Shown here: positions 1 to 7,413 of the stretch, piece by piece
How positions within the stretch are numbered: position 1 is the stretch's first letter
Layout of the letters: every line of letters starts with the position of its first letter
Made by a program: the position numbers and the translations under genes
The notes under the pieces: model-generated
What the model was told of the DNA's origin: nothing
The model's database searches: none
The model's input: the letters and a program-made list of their open reading frames with translations, nothing else
From: an uncultured Spirochaetales bacterium
GTDB taxonomy: Bacteria > Spirochaetota > Spirochaetia > Sphaerochaetales > Sphaerochaetaceae
NCBI GenBank assembly: GCA_934276485.1
Contig: CAKQTE010000087.1
Coordinates: forward strand, 1 to 10,098
Direction: 5' to 3'
DNA length: 10,098 nt

Positions 1-8
1 TTATCGAT

Positions 9-37
9 CCCCCACGGCAAGCCGCGGGGGTGCTTTT
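9..37 (+). terminator. GC-rich hairpin at left edge, probable terminator of a gene left of the window
   Basis: Five C (9-13) pair with five G (26-30). An inner CGGC/GCCG segment (15-18 with 21-24) closes after one A/C mismatch. The downstream run is short (TGCTTTT, 31-37). This fits a rho-independent terminator read rightwards, but the T-run is weak and the gene it would serve lies outside the window. Confidence 0.5.
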
Positions 38-393
38 AACTTCGTTCATATCCTGTCATTCATTCCTGAAACGAATCGCGACAGTCAATTTGCTTTTCTG
101 TTTGCGTTCTAATCATCGAATTGACAAGAGGCTCCATACCTCTATTTGTCTCTCCCTTTCCCTTCGCTCTATTCTCTGAAAAATCTCTTTCGCTCGCTCT
201 AAGCAAGCCATGACAGATTACCCATTTTCACAGTAAACTGTCAAGCGGTTTTTGAAATATTTTATGTCTAACAGGCGTTTATGTCTATAACTTTTTCTCT
301 ATCTTTTGAATGTATAAGTAAATAAATCAATATAAATTTTTTCAACCTTCTACAAATTTAAATCGTAAGCCAATTACTATAGAAGAATTTAGG

Positions 394-423
394 TTGTTTT
401 CACCTTTCTTTAATATATATAAT
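394..423 (+). promoter_or_regulatory. Candidate sigma-70 promoter for the regulator/GH88/PHP operon
   Basis: A perfect TATAAT (418-423) lies 18 bases after TTGTTT (394-399), which matches three of six consensus -35 bases. It sits in AT-rich sequence and would give a leader of roughly 200 bases before the ATG at 627. Nearby TATA-rich alternatives exist, for example TTGAAT at 306 with TATAAA at 331, so the exact start is uncertain. Confidence 0.4.
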
Positions 424-524
424 ATTGTGTTTAATAGCCCCAGAGGGCCATTGAAAAGAAATATTGGAATAAAGTTGCAAGATTCCTTATCCTTATATAT
501 ATGATTGTCAAAGATATGGAAAAA

Positions 525-587
525 CCTATATTTAATGATGAAATATAAGGCATTTTGTTGATAGATATTACAAAGAAGTGATATCTA
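525..587 (+). promoter_or_regulatory. Two consecutive hairpins in the leader of the AraC-type gene
   Basis: Hairpin 1: TATATTT (527-533) pairs with AAATATA (541-547) across a 7-base loop. It is extended by CC (525-526) with GG (549-550) around a one-base bulge. Hairpin 2: TAGATAT (562-568) pairs perfectly with ATATCTA (581-587) across a 12-base loop. Neither is followed by a T-run, so they are not terminators. Either could be an mRNA structure or a DNA operator. Chance is possible in such AT-rich sequence. Confidence 0.3.
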
Positions 588-626
588 AATTCAAAAATCC
601 ATTTGATAATTTCTAGAGAGGTAAAA

Positions 627-2783
627 ATGAAGGAAATTCGGGGTAAGTTTTACAAGAGGGTTCTTTTGGGCATTTTGTGGCCTGTCCTCATTTTTATCAT
701 TGTCGCAATCATTGCAATTTCATTCTTGCTCTTGCAGCTGGATGAAAGCGGAAATGATTCAAGACATATCATCTTCAGCAGACAGAAAAATGCGATTACA
801 GCAGCATCTGTGTCTCTTGAAAAAACACTCTCGAATATCATAAGTACAACACACGATGCCTGGATTGATTCAAAAGATGATAATCTTCGTTACTACTACT
901 CTACCCAGGCATACAACACCTTGACGAAAGTAGGAGTATCGTTAGACCAAACGCCAATTGACATAAGTATAATCGTGGATTTCGCCCCTCCAATGATCAT
1001 GACATATAATGGATCGGCAGATTTTGATTGGTACAGCAAGAACTATGTCAATCTATCAGATGAGCAACTTGGCCAGATAATGGATCTACTAAAAAGCAGA
1101 AAGCGTGAGATGCTAGCTCTATCTGTCTATGATAGCAATGACGCTCTTACAGATGTCTATGTTGTACTTCCATACGACACAGACAAGGGTGGAAGAATGC
1201 TTATTGTTTCAAGACTATATATAAAAGATGTCTTTGAAATAGCTGATAACGAAGATGCATACATTGTCTTTGGAAATTCAATTGTTCCTTATTACAATAC
1301 AGAATCCTCAGGAGTGTTCTTGCAAAAGAATGCAGAGAAGATTCTTTCATATGAATTTGTCTCAGACAATAAAACAACATTTTCAACAATATTCAGCAAT
1401 CCTTGGATTCAGTTCATTGCTGTTTTCAATAATAAGCCTTCATACCTATATTGGGTGACGATTGCTATCATCATTACCCTATCTCTATTGGCAATTGGCA
1501 CATTGATCGTACTATTGCAAACAAAACACATATACAAACCAGTATCTGCTGCAATCAGCACTGATGACAGAAAAGAATCGTCATATGATGAATTTGAAAT
1601 CATCAGAAAACGTAGAGAACAGATAGAAGAACTTTCAACAAAACTAAGAAAGGTGCTTGAAGAGCGCGACCAATTAGAAGAGACTCGCTACTATAGATTC
1701 CTATTGGATGGAACCGTGGATGCTTCTGACAAGAACGACAAAGACAATTACATCGTAGTTCTTGTACAGTTCAATGACGCAGAGCGTGGAGTGGACGTTC
1801 AATATTTCCAATTGACACTGGAGTCCAGAAATACAATCTATGTTCCATATGGATTCAATAGGTTTGCACTAATCTACAAGAATTGTGATATCAACACAAC
1901 AAGAAAGGATCTTGATGAACTACTTGGGGAGATCTCTAATGAAGCAACATTCAATGCCAGCATCAGTGACCCTGTAGAGGGAGAGGCAAAGCTAAAGTAT
2001 GCATTCAATCAATGCTTGCATCTTTTGAGCTTTACAACACTCCTAAGAACCTACAGGATCATCACCTCATCCGATATGCCAGCCCAGATCAAGGACTTCT
2101 ACCACTACTCTGCTCAAACAGAGGCAAAGTTGATCTCTTTGGTTGCTCTCGGTGTTCCTCAAGCAAAGAATGAATATGATTGCATTGTCGAGGAGAATAT
2201 CTCAGACAAAACTCTAAGTGAGAAGACAAAGCTTGAGTTTGCATATTGCATGGTATTCACCATACAAAGAATCTTCTCAGAGCTTAACAAATCGCCTAGA
2301 GAGGTAATTGGGGAAGATATAAACTTTTCTGCTATGCTATGGCAACGTTCTTACAAAGCTGTATTGGCAGAAACCAAGGATATAATATATAAGATTATAG
2401 ACAACACCCATAATATGTCATCGGAATCCGATGCACAGTTGATCCTAAGAATGAAGAAATACATACATGAGAATTACATGTATGATATAGGTCTTCAGGA
2501 TCTTGCGGATTGCTTTAATATCACACCTAAGTATTGTGGTATGCTGTTCTCGAAGTTAAGCAACGATACCTTCAAGAACTACCTAAACAACTACAGAGTA
2601 GAGGAAGCAAAAGCGATCATACAAGAAGAACCTACAATCAAGATTACGGATTTGTCACTAAAAGTGGGCTTTAATAGCTCGACAAGCTTCATACGTGTAT
2701 TCAGCAAATACACGGGCATGACACCTAAGGTATTTGCTGACCAGGAAGTCTTGAAAAAACAGGATTCAATTTTTGAGAAATAA
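627..2783 (+). CDS. Membrane-anchored AraC-family transcriptional regulator with extracytoplasmic sensor region
   Basis: The 718-residue protein probably senses a sugar outside the inner membrane and regulates the neighbouring uptake genes. A hydrophobic segment at about 12-38 and a second at about 274-298 enclose an extracytoplasmic region of about 235 residues. A charged, probably coiled-coil linker (323-352) and a poorly conserved cytoplasmic middle follow. The C-terminus (about 604-704) carries the AraC double helix-turn-helix: the first helix pair is around IGLQDLADCFNITPKYC (621-637) and the second around IKITDLSLKVGFNSSTSF, with the typical GF.S.SSF..F.K..G.TP pattern. This architecture is common beside LplB/YtcP/LipO-type sugar transporters. 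An in-frame TTG at 603 would add eight residues, but GAGAGG at 616-621 is placed for the ATG at 627. The gene is first in its operon, 15 bases before the GH88 gene. The ligand is unknown; unsaturated uronides are inferred from context. Confidence 0.88.
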   Translation: MKEIRGKFYKRVLLGILWPVLIFIIVAIIAISFLLLQLDESGNDSRHIIFSRQKNAITAASVSLEKTLSNIISTTHDAWIDSKDDNLRYYYSTQAYNTLTKVGVSLDQTPIDISIIVDFAPPMIMTYNGSADFDWYSKNYVNLSDEQLGQIMDLLKSRKREMLALSVYDSNDALTDVYVVLPYDTDKGGRMLIVSRLYIKDVFEIADNEDAYIVFGNSIVPYYNTESSGVFLQKNAEKILSYEFVSDNKTTFSTIFSNPWIQFIAVFNNKPSYLYWVTIAIIITLSLLAIGTLIVLLQTKHIYKPVSAAISTDDRKESSYDEFEIIRKRREQIEELSTKLRKVLEERDQLEETRYYRFLLDGTVDASDKNDKDNYIVVLVQFNDAERGVDVQYFQLTLESRNTIYVPYGFNRFALIYKNCDINTTRKDLDELLGEISNEATFNASISDPVEGEAKLKYAFNQCLHLLSFTTLLRTYRIITSSDMPAQIKDFYHYSAQTEAKLISLVALGVPQAKNEYDCIVEENISDKTLSEKTKLEFAYCMVFTIQRIFSELNKSPREVIGEDINFSAMLWQRSYKAVLAETKDIIYKIIDNTHNMSSESDAQLILRMKKYIHENYMYDIGLQDLADCFNITPKYCGMLFSKLSNDTFKNYLNNYRVEEAKAIIQEEPTIKITDLSLKVGFNSSTSFIRVFSKYTGMTPKVFADQEVLKKQDSIFEK

Positions 2784-2798
2784 AATAAGGAGTTTTGC

Positions 2799-3914
2799 AT
2801 GGAAAACGCAAAGTGGAGAGAAGAAACACTACAAAAGTGTTTTGCTAAAGTAAAGGCTAACATAGACAACATTGGATTAGGCTATCCTCATGTTTGTCTA
2901 GATGGAAAATATAACAACCAAGGCCCTGCTTTCTGGGTATCTGGATTCTGGGGTGGAATCCTTTGGCTATATTACTCACAGACAAAGGACGAGAAGGCAA
3001 AGGAACTTGCAATCAAGCTTGAAGAAGGCATGGATGGAGTACTCGATGGATTTGTCACACTACACCACGATGTAGGATTCATGTGGCTCCCTACTTCAGT
3101 TGTAAACTACAAGGAGACTCAGTCAGAAGAGTCTAAGCTAAGAGCACTAAAGGCTGCTAGCCATCTTGCAGGAAGATTCAACCTTGCTGGAAGATTCATC
3201 AGAGCATGGAACGATGCAACATTCGAGGATTGCCAAGGTTGGGCTATCATTGACTGTTTGATGAACCTACCTCTATTGTATTGGGCATCAAAGGAAACAA
3301 ACGATCCAAGATTTAAGCACATTGCAAAGGCTCACTCTGAAACTGTTCTTAAGTCATTCTTCAGAGAAGATGGATCTGTGCCACACGTTGTAAGCTTCAA
3401 TCCAGAAACAGGAGAGAAGATCGAGAACCTATATGGCCAGGGATATTCCGGCTCTTCAGCTTGGTCCAGAGGCCAGTCTTGGGCTCTCTATGGCATGAGC
3501 ATTGCTTACAGAGAAACAGGAGACAAGAAGTTCTTGGAAGCTGCAAAGAAGTCAGCTAACTACATCCTATCTCACCTACCTGAAGATCTTGTTCCACAAT
3601 ATGACTACCTAGCACCAGAGGATCAGTGGTATGCCAAGGACTCTTCAGCAGCTGCATGTACCGCTAGTGGTCTTATTGAGCTATCAAATCTACTTGAGGG
3701 AGTTGAAGCTTCTTTCTATAGAGCAAAGGCTATCGAAATTTTGCACGCTCTAGATGACAAATATTCAGATTATACAGATAAAACCGAAGCTATCATCCAG
3801 AAGGGAACTGTTAGCTTCCCAGCAGGAAAGCATATCAACACACCTATTATCTATGGAGATTACTTCTTCATCGAAGCACTCATAAAGCTAAATCAACCAG
3901 TACAGGTATTCTAA
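2799..3914 (+). CDS. ugl: GH88 unsaturated glucuronyl hydrolase, cytoplasmic
   Basis: GH88 enzymes hydrate the double bond of a terminal 4,5-unsaturated glucuronic acid. The unstable product breaks down, releasing the neighbouring sugar from disaccharides left by polysaccharide lyases. The 371-residue length is typical. Asp91 in HHDVGF and Asp152 in AIIDCLMNLPLLYW match the two conserved catalytic aspartates of the family (Asp88 and Asp149 in the Bacillus enzyme, from memory). SGSSAWSRGQSWALYG (217-232) is the conserved tryptophan/arginine-rich part of the alpha/alpha barrel that contacts substrate. No signal peptide is visible, so it should act on imported oligosaccharides in the cytoplasm. 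The start is set by TAAGGAG (2786-2792), six bases before the ATG. It is co-transcribed with the upstream regulator and the downstream PHP gene. GH105 (unsaturated rhamnogalacturonyl hydrolase) is related, but these motifs favour GH88. The polymer of origin cannot be read from sequence. Confidence 0.9.
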   Translation: MENAKWREETLQKCFAKVKANIDNIGLGYPHVCLDGKYNNQGPAFWVSGFWGGILWLYYSQTKDEKAKELAIKLEEGMDGVLDGFVTLHHDVGFMWLPTSVVNYKETQSEESKLRALKAASHLAGRFNLAGRFIRAWNDATFEDCQGWAIIDCLMNLPLLYWASKETNDPRFKHIAKAHSETVLKSFFREDGSVPHVVSFNPETGEKIENLYGQGYSGSSAWSRGQSWALYGMSIAYRETGDKKFLEAAKKSANYILSHLPEDLVPQYDYLAPEDQWYAKDSSAAACTASGLIELSNLLEGVEASFYRAKAIEILHALDDKYSDYTDKTEAIIQKGTVSFPAGKHINTPIIYGDYFFIEALIKLNQPVQVF

Positions 3915-3926
3915 AAGAGGAATAAA

Positions 3927-5516
3927 ATGAATAGATTAAGCACATTATTCTCATCAGAGCTTAAAGAAATTGGCAAAGAGGATTTTGTCAAAGCTCTGAA
4001 TGCGTATGTAGGCGACATCCATAACCATTGCGGAATCAGCTATGGCTATGGTAGCGACGAAAAGGCTATCAAGTTCGCAAGCCAGCAACTTGATTTCTTC
4101 TCAGTTACAGGACATTTTGCTTGGCCAGATATGGAAACTGCTGAAGGAATGCAGATTCCAGCAGATGTTATTGCATATCACAAGAAGGGTTTTGCAAAAC
4201 TCAGAGAGAATTGGCCAACATTCAAGATGAATATGAAGAATGCAGAATCAAAGGTTTTGATTCCATTCCTTTCATATGAGTACCACAGCTTCTACTATGG
4301 CGACTATACAATTTTGTGCAGAAGCCTAGAAGAAGATCTTCCCGCTCCTGTTGCAGAAGGAGATGTAGATACAAGACTAACAGACCTATTGAAGGGAAAG
4401 AGAGAGCAGACAGAGAGATTCTTATGCACTCCTCACCACATCGGTTACAAGCAAGGCTACAGAGGAATCAACTGGGACGAGTTCCAGGAAGAGGCTTCCC
4501 CTCTAGTTGAGATTGCATCAATGCATGGATGTGCAGAGAGCCACGATGCAAAGCTCAGATACCTTCATACAATGGGCCCAAGAAGCAGAAAGAACACATA
4601 CCAGGGCGGATTGAAACAGCACCACCACTTTGGTGTTGTAGGTTCCACAGACCACCACAACGCATCTCCAGGTAGCTATGGCTTCGGACGCACAGTTCTA
4701 TTTGCACCAGAACTAACTAGAGACTCAATCTGGAATACTCTCAGAGATAGATTCACAACAGCTGCAACTGGAGACCCTATCCAGGCTATGCTCTTTGTTG
4801 ATGGAAACAGAATGGGACTTAAGGCACTAGAAGAGAAGAAGAGCCACAGAATCGACGCATTCGTTTCAGCTTTCGACGAGCTTGAGAGCGTTGAAGTTGT
4901 TCAGGGCGATAAAGTCATTCTTGGCCAGTACACATTCCCTGCAGAGAATAAGAACAGAGGATTTGTATCTCTTGCATTTGGTTGGGGAAAGAAGCACAAG
5001 CCATGTATTTGGGATGTAAAGGTTGAAGTCGAGAATGGTACAGCTCTCTCCTCTACTCCACGCCTAAGAGGAATCGACATGGTAGACCCATTGGATGCCC
5101 CTAAGGAAGACGACTCAACACTTCCAATATTCACACGCAAGGATAATGGATTTGATCTTCACGCTTATACAGATGGAAACCCAACAGCTGTTACAGATAC
5201 TTCTCAGGCAGTTGTACTTGAAGTTGAAGGCGATGAGAACACTAAGATTCTTGTATACGTCAAGGCTAGCTGGGCTGGAGTTAGTGTAGATAACACCTAC
5301 ACATACACACTCAAGGAACTACAGAACGAGCAGGCAACTGAATATCTATCAGGATTCGTATCTCCTGCATTCGCTGTCTCTCGATTTGCACCACTTGATT
5401 CAACTCTATGCCATATCTCAGCAGATGTAGAGCTTGATGATAATACAGGTATCTATCTAAGAGCATACGAGAAGAATGGAGATGGAGTTTATACATCCCC
5501 TGTTTCATTTATCTAA
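3927..5516 (+). CDS. PHP-superfamily metal-dependent hydrolase (CehA/McbA- or DUF3604-like) with C-terminal beta-rich domain
   Basis: This is a 529-residue cytoplasmic protein of unknown reaction. The N-terminal half shows a PHP-type metal site: GDIHNH (Asp30, His32, His34), TGH (61-63), YEYH (Glu118, His120), TPHH (His170, His171), EIASMHG (Glu195, His200) and STDHH (Asp242, His243, His244). The segment at about 270-283 (TLRDRF..AATGD) is the closing motif often seen in CehA/McbA-like and DUF3604 proteins. Residues from about 300 onward look like a beta-rich accessory domain. PHP proteins usually hydrolyse phosphoesters or other esters using two or three metals. The gene starts 12 bases after the GH88 stop, behind AGAGG (3916-3920), and ends the operon at a strong terminator. 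Context suggests a role on the same imported uronide, for instance removing a substituent, but that is inference. No signal peptide is seen. Confidence 0.75.
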   Translation: MNRLSTLFSSELKEIGKEDFVKALNAYVGDIHNHCGISYGYGSDEKAIKFASQQLDFFSVTGHFAWPDMETAEGMQIPADVIAYHKKGFAKLRENWPTFKMNMKNAESKVLIPFLSYEYHSFYYGDYTILCRSLEEDLPAPVAEGDVDTRLTDLLKGKREQTERFLCTPHHIGYKQGYRGINWDEFQEEASPLVEIASMHGCAESHDAKLRYLHTMGPRSRKNTYQGGLKQHHHFGVVGSTDHHNASPGSYGFGRTVLFAPELTRDSIWNTLRDRFTTAATGDPIQAMLFVDGNRMGLKALEEKKSHRIDAFVSAFDELESVEVVQGDKVILGQYTFPAENKNRGFVSLAFGWGKKHKPCIWDVKVEVENGTALSSTPRLRGIDMVDPLDAPKEDDSTLPIFTRKDNGFDLHAYTDGNPTAVTDTSQAVVLEVEGDENTKILVYVKASWAGVSVDNTYTYTLKELQNEQATEYLSGFVSPAFAVSRFAPLDSTLCHISADVELDDNTGIYLRAYEKNGDGVYTSPVSFI

Positions 5517-5535
5517 TTGCTATCAAAAGACATTG

Positions 5536-5576
5536 ACTCTAGGAAAGACCAAACTCGGTTGATCCTAGAGTTTTTT
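5536..5576 (+). terminator. Rho-independent terminator of the regulator/GH88/PHP operon
   Basis: ACTCTAGGA (5536-5544) pairs perfectly with TCCTAGAGT (5563-5571). An inner ACC/GGT pairing (5548-5550 with 5557-5559) shortens the loop, and six T follow at 5571-5576. It lies 20 bases after the PHP stop and just before the end of the convergent YkgJ-type gene. Read from the other strand the T-run is poor, so any bidirectional use would be weak. Confidence 0.9.
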
Positions 5577-5584
5577 ATTATGCC

Positions 5585-6259
5585 TTAGCTTGCCTGTTGA
5601 GTTGGGAAGTTATTGTCATCAGGATTAGATGGAGAGAAATCACTCTCATTGATTCCAAGAATCTGGATATAGAAATTGACTTTATCCAGAGCCTGTAATA
5701 CAGCTTCATGAAGAAGAGTACGATCTTGATTGTTTCCATCAAGATTCATCATCTCAATCCCATAGTGCTCCATAACAGGAACGCACTTACTCTCCTCTTC
5801 ATCGAACTTCAGACTCTCTGTCATGATCTCTGGCATATAGTTGTACTTACATCTTTTGAATACAGCGTATCCTTCTTTATCTTGCGAGCAGCAATTGCCA
5901 AACAAGCGACAGATCAAAGGGCGCTCTTCATATATTGAGCAATGGAATGGAGTGTTTTCCCTAAATAGTGGGCAATAGCTGAGGTTGTTATCACGAAAGT
6001 ACTCTAGGCGTTCTTTTGTCTTTTCCCAATCAGGAGTGCAGAAACGAATGTAGGTTGCTACCTGCAATGCTTCAAGCTTTGTAATATCTGGCACGAAATG
6101 CCTACAGCATTCGCCACATCCACTTGGACAATGGACATTATATCGCTCCTGAAAGAATGAAAAATCATTCTTCATTCCTTCAAATAAATCATGAAGTCCT
6201 TTTAAGGAAGAACCTAAACTACACCTCGATAAAAGCTCTAAAGCTGCACTATATTCCAT
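5585..6259 (-). CDS. YkgJ-family cysteine-cluster protein (putative zinc- or iron-binding)
   Basis: The protein has 224 residues from the chosen ATG. It carries the family's signature CPSGCGECC (cysteines 44, 48, 51 and 52), then CPLF (96), CSIYEERPLICRLFG (107 and 117) and further cysteines at 123, 124 and 137. The family is thought to bind a metal or an iron-sulfur cluster through these residues; its biochemical role is not established. The frame is open back to a TTG at 6298, adding 13 residues, but neither start has a clear ribosome-binding site. An internal Met at residue 29, preceded directly by GAAGGA, is a third option that keeps all the cluster cysteines. The gene is convergent with the PHP operon and divergent from the permease operon, separating the two sugar-related operons. 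No functional link to the sugar genes is visible. Confidence 0.8.
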   Translation of the reverse strand: MEYSAALELLSRCSLGSSLKGLHDLFEGMKNDFSFFQERYNVHCPSGCGECCRHFVPDITKLEALQVATYIRFCTPDWEKTKERLEYFRDNNLSYCPLFRENTPFHCSIYEERPLICRLFGNCCSQDKEGYAVFKRCKYNYMPEIMTESLKFDEEESKCVPVMEHYGIEMMNLDGNNQDRTLLHEAVLQALDKVNFYIQILGINESDFSPSNPDDNNFPTQQAS

Positions 6260-6354
6260 AACGGAAAAAAAATAATACAAAGTAAATTTCCTATTCAAGA
6301 ACTAGGGAATGCGATTTCTTGCAATATAATGATTTATTTTTTAATAATTCCAAC

Positions 6355-6426
6355 AATTTGAATATAAAAAGCCAATTTGACAATGAAATAAGAGGCAAAT
6401 TGACAATAAAAAGGCAAATTAATGAT
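6355..6426. promoter_or_regulatory. Symmetric repeat array upstream of the ABC operon, probable operator
   Basis: Four half-sites are arranged symmetrically. AATTTG occurs at 6355-6360 and 6374-6379, and its complement CAAATT at 6396-6401 and 6415-6420, all four about the same centre (6387/6388) with 19-base spacing in each arm. Read as direct repeats, GCCAATTTGACAAT (6371), GGCAAATTGACAAT (6394) and GGCAAATTAATGAT (6413) match the middle copy at 12 of 14 and 11 of 14 bases. The array overlaps the best -35 box of the permease operon. It is a plausible binding site for a dimeric or AraC-type regulator, but the protein that binds it is not known. Confidence 0.45.
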
Positions 6427-6431
6427 ATACA
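6400..6431 (+). promoter_or_regulatory. Candidate promoter of the ABC transporter operon
   Basis: A perfect TTGACA (6400-6405) is followed by a weak -10 zone: TGATAT at 6423 (17-base spacer) or TATACA at 6426 (20-base spacer). A good -35 with a poor -10 inside a repeat array suggests an activator-dependent promoter. A second TTGACA (6377-6382) has no convincing -10 at the right distance. Confidence 0.35.
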
Positions 6432-6485
6432 AAAGCGATTTTGTAACCAAAGAATCATTACACAATAACGATTAAGGGGTTACTT

Positions 6486-7403
6486 ATGGCTTCAAAGAAA
6501 AAGAGCCTCTCTTCACAGTTCAGAAGAGATTGGGATTTATATCTTTTGTTGGCTCCTGGCGTAATTTGGTTCTTGATGTTCGCATATAGACCAATGGCCG
6601 GACTTATTACAGCCTTCTATGATTACAATTTGTTCAAGGGTATTTCAGGATCCACATTTGTCGGATTCAACAACTTCAAGGAGTTTTTGACAGGACCTGA
6701 CTTTTTGAGAACAATCAAAAACACAGTAATGATTGCTTTATATCAGATGCTTATCTGTTTCCCTATTCCAATCATTCTCGCAATTGCCATTACAGAGATG
6801 AAAAGTAAGTTCGTCAGCAAGCTTACTCAGACTGCTACATTCCTTCCTCACTTCATTTCTGTTGTAGTTGTTTGTTCTATGGTAATCAACTTCCTTTCCC
6901 CATCTACAGGTATTTTCAATATCTTTAGAAGAAAGATGGGCTTGGAAGAGATCTACTTCATGGTTCAACCAAAGTACTTCAGAATGATCTATACATTGAT
7001 GACTCTTTGGATGAACGCAGGATTCAACTCAATTGTATATATCGCAGCATTGATGGGAATCGACCCTCAGCTATATGAAGCAGCTGTTATCGATGGCGCT
7101 GGAAAGTGGAAGAAGATTCTACACGTAACAATTCCTGGAATCCTTCCTACGGTTGTTACTATGTTCGTTATGAACATCGGTAAGATGGTTAAGGTTGGAT
7201 ACGAGTCAATTCTTCTTTTGTATCAGCCAGTTACCTATCCTGTTGCAGACGTAATCAGCACATACTCATACAGAATGGGTATGCAGAATGGTAACTTCGG
7301 TCTTGCTACCGCTGCAGGTATCTTCGAAGCAGTAATTGCACTCATTATGGTTGTTGCAGCTAACAAGATAAGCAAGAAACTTACAGAAAATTCAATTTGG
7401 TAG
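6486..7403 (+). CDS. Sugar ABC transporter permease, LplB type
   Basis: This 305-residue inner-membrane protein is one half of the translocation pore of a carbohydrate importer. The N-terminus is basic, then hydrophobic segments begin with LYLLLAPGVIWFLMFAYRPM (about 18-37), a hallmark of the LplB family. The cytoplasmic EAA loop that docks to the ATPase is at about 198-217 (EAAVIDGAGKWKKILHVTIP). Around six membrane segments can be traced, the last near 273-292. AAGGGG (6474-6479) lies six bases before the ATG. It is the first gene of a three-gene operon with a second permease and a binding protein, the usual order for this transporter type. LplB-like systems are assigned to oligosaccharides, often uronate-containing. 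The substrate here is inferred from the GH88 gene nearby, not from this protein. Confidence 0.9.
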   Translation: MASKKKSLSSQFRRDWDLYLLLAPGVIWFLMFAYRPMAGLITAFYDYNLFKGISGSTFVGFNNFKEFLTGPDFLRTIKNTVMIALYQMLICFPIPIILAIAITEMKSKFVSKLTQTATFLPHFISVVVVCSMVINFLSPSTGIFNIFRRKMGLEEIYFMVQPKYFRMIYTLMTLWMNAGFNSIVYIAALMGIDPQLYEAAVIDGAGKWKKILHVTIPGILPTVVTMFVMNIGKMVKVGYESILLLYQPVTYPVADVISTYSYRMGMQNGNFGLATAAGIFEAVIALIMVVAANKISKKLTENSIW

Positions 7404-7413
7404 GAGGCGAAAG

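Larger units (their letters stand above)
38..602. other. Intergenic region without a supported gene
   Basis: No convincing coding sequence is visible. Positions 38-245 are more GC-balanced, with a pyrimidine-rich stretch around 141-200 on the plus strand. Short minus-strand frames across roughly 60-230 lack a ribosome-binding site and look incidental. The hexamer TGACAG occurs at 211-216 (plus) and at 53-58 and 238-243 (minus). ACAGT/ACTGT forms a 12-base near-palindrome at 230-241. From about 245 the sequence becomes strongly AT-rich and holds the probable promoter and structured leader of the AraC-type gene, listed separately. Confidence 0.6.

Noticed and set aside
9..30. GC-rich palindrome resembling a CRISPR repeat
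   Set aside because: Only one copy is present and no spacer-repeat periodicity follows in the next several hundred bases. A terminator explains it better, although an array ending exactly at the left edge cannot be excluded.
60..230. Short minus-strand open frames (about 32 to 56 codons)
   Set aside because: There is no ribosome-binding site, starts are poor, several overlapping frames are equally open, and the composition is skewed by the pyrimidine-rich stretch.
437..448. GCCC/GGGC mini-hairpin upstream of the regulator
   Set aside because: It has only four base pairs, no T-run, and no link to a start codon or promoter element.
603..626. TTG start extending the AraC-type protein by eight residues
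   Set aside because: The GAGAGG ribosome-binding site at 616-621 lies inside this extension and is correctly spaced for the ATG at 627.
3165..3200. 18-base tandem repeat in the GH88 gene encoding LAGRFN then LAGRFI
   Set aside because: Sixteen of 18 bases match, but the protein segment aligns with the normal GH88 pattern before the conserved RAW motif, so it looks like family sequence rather than a recent duplication.
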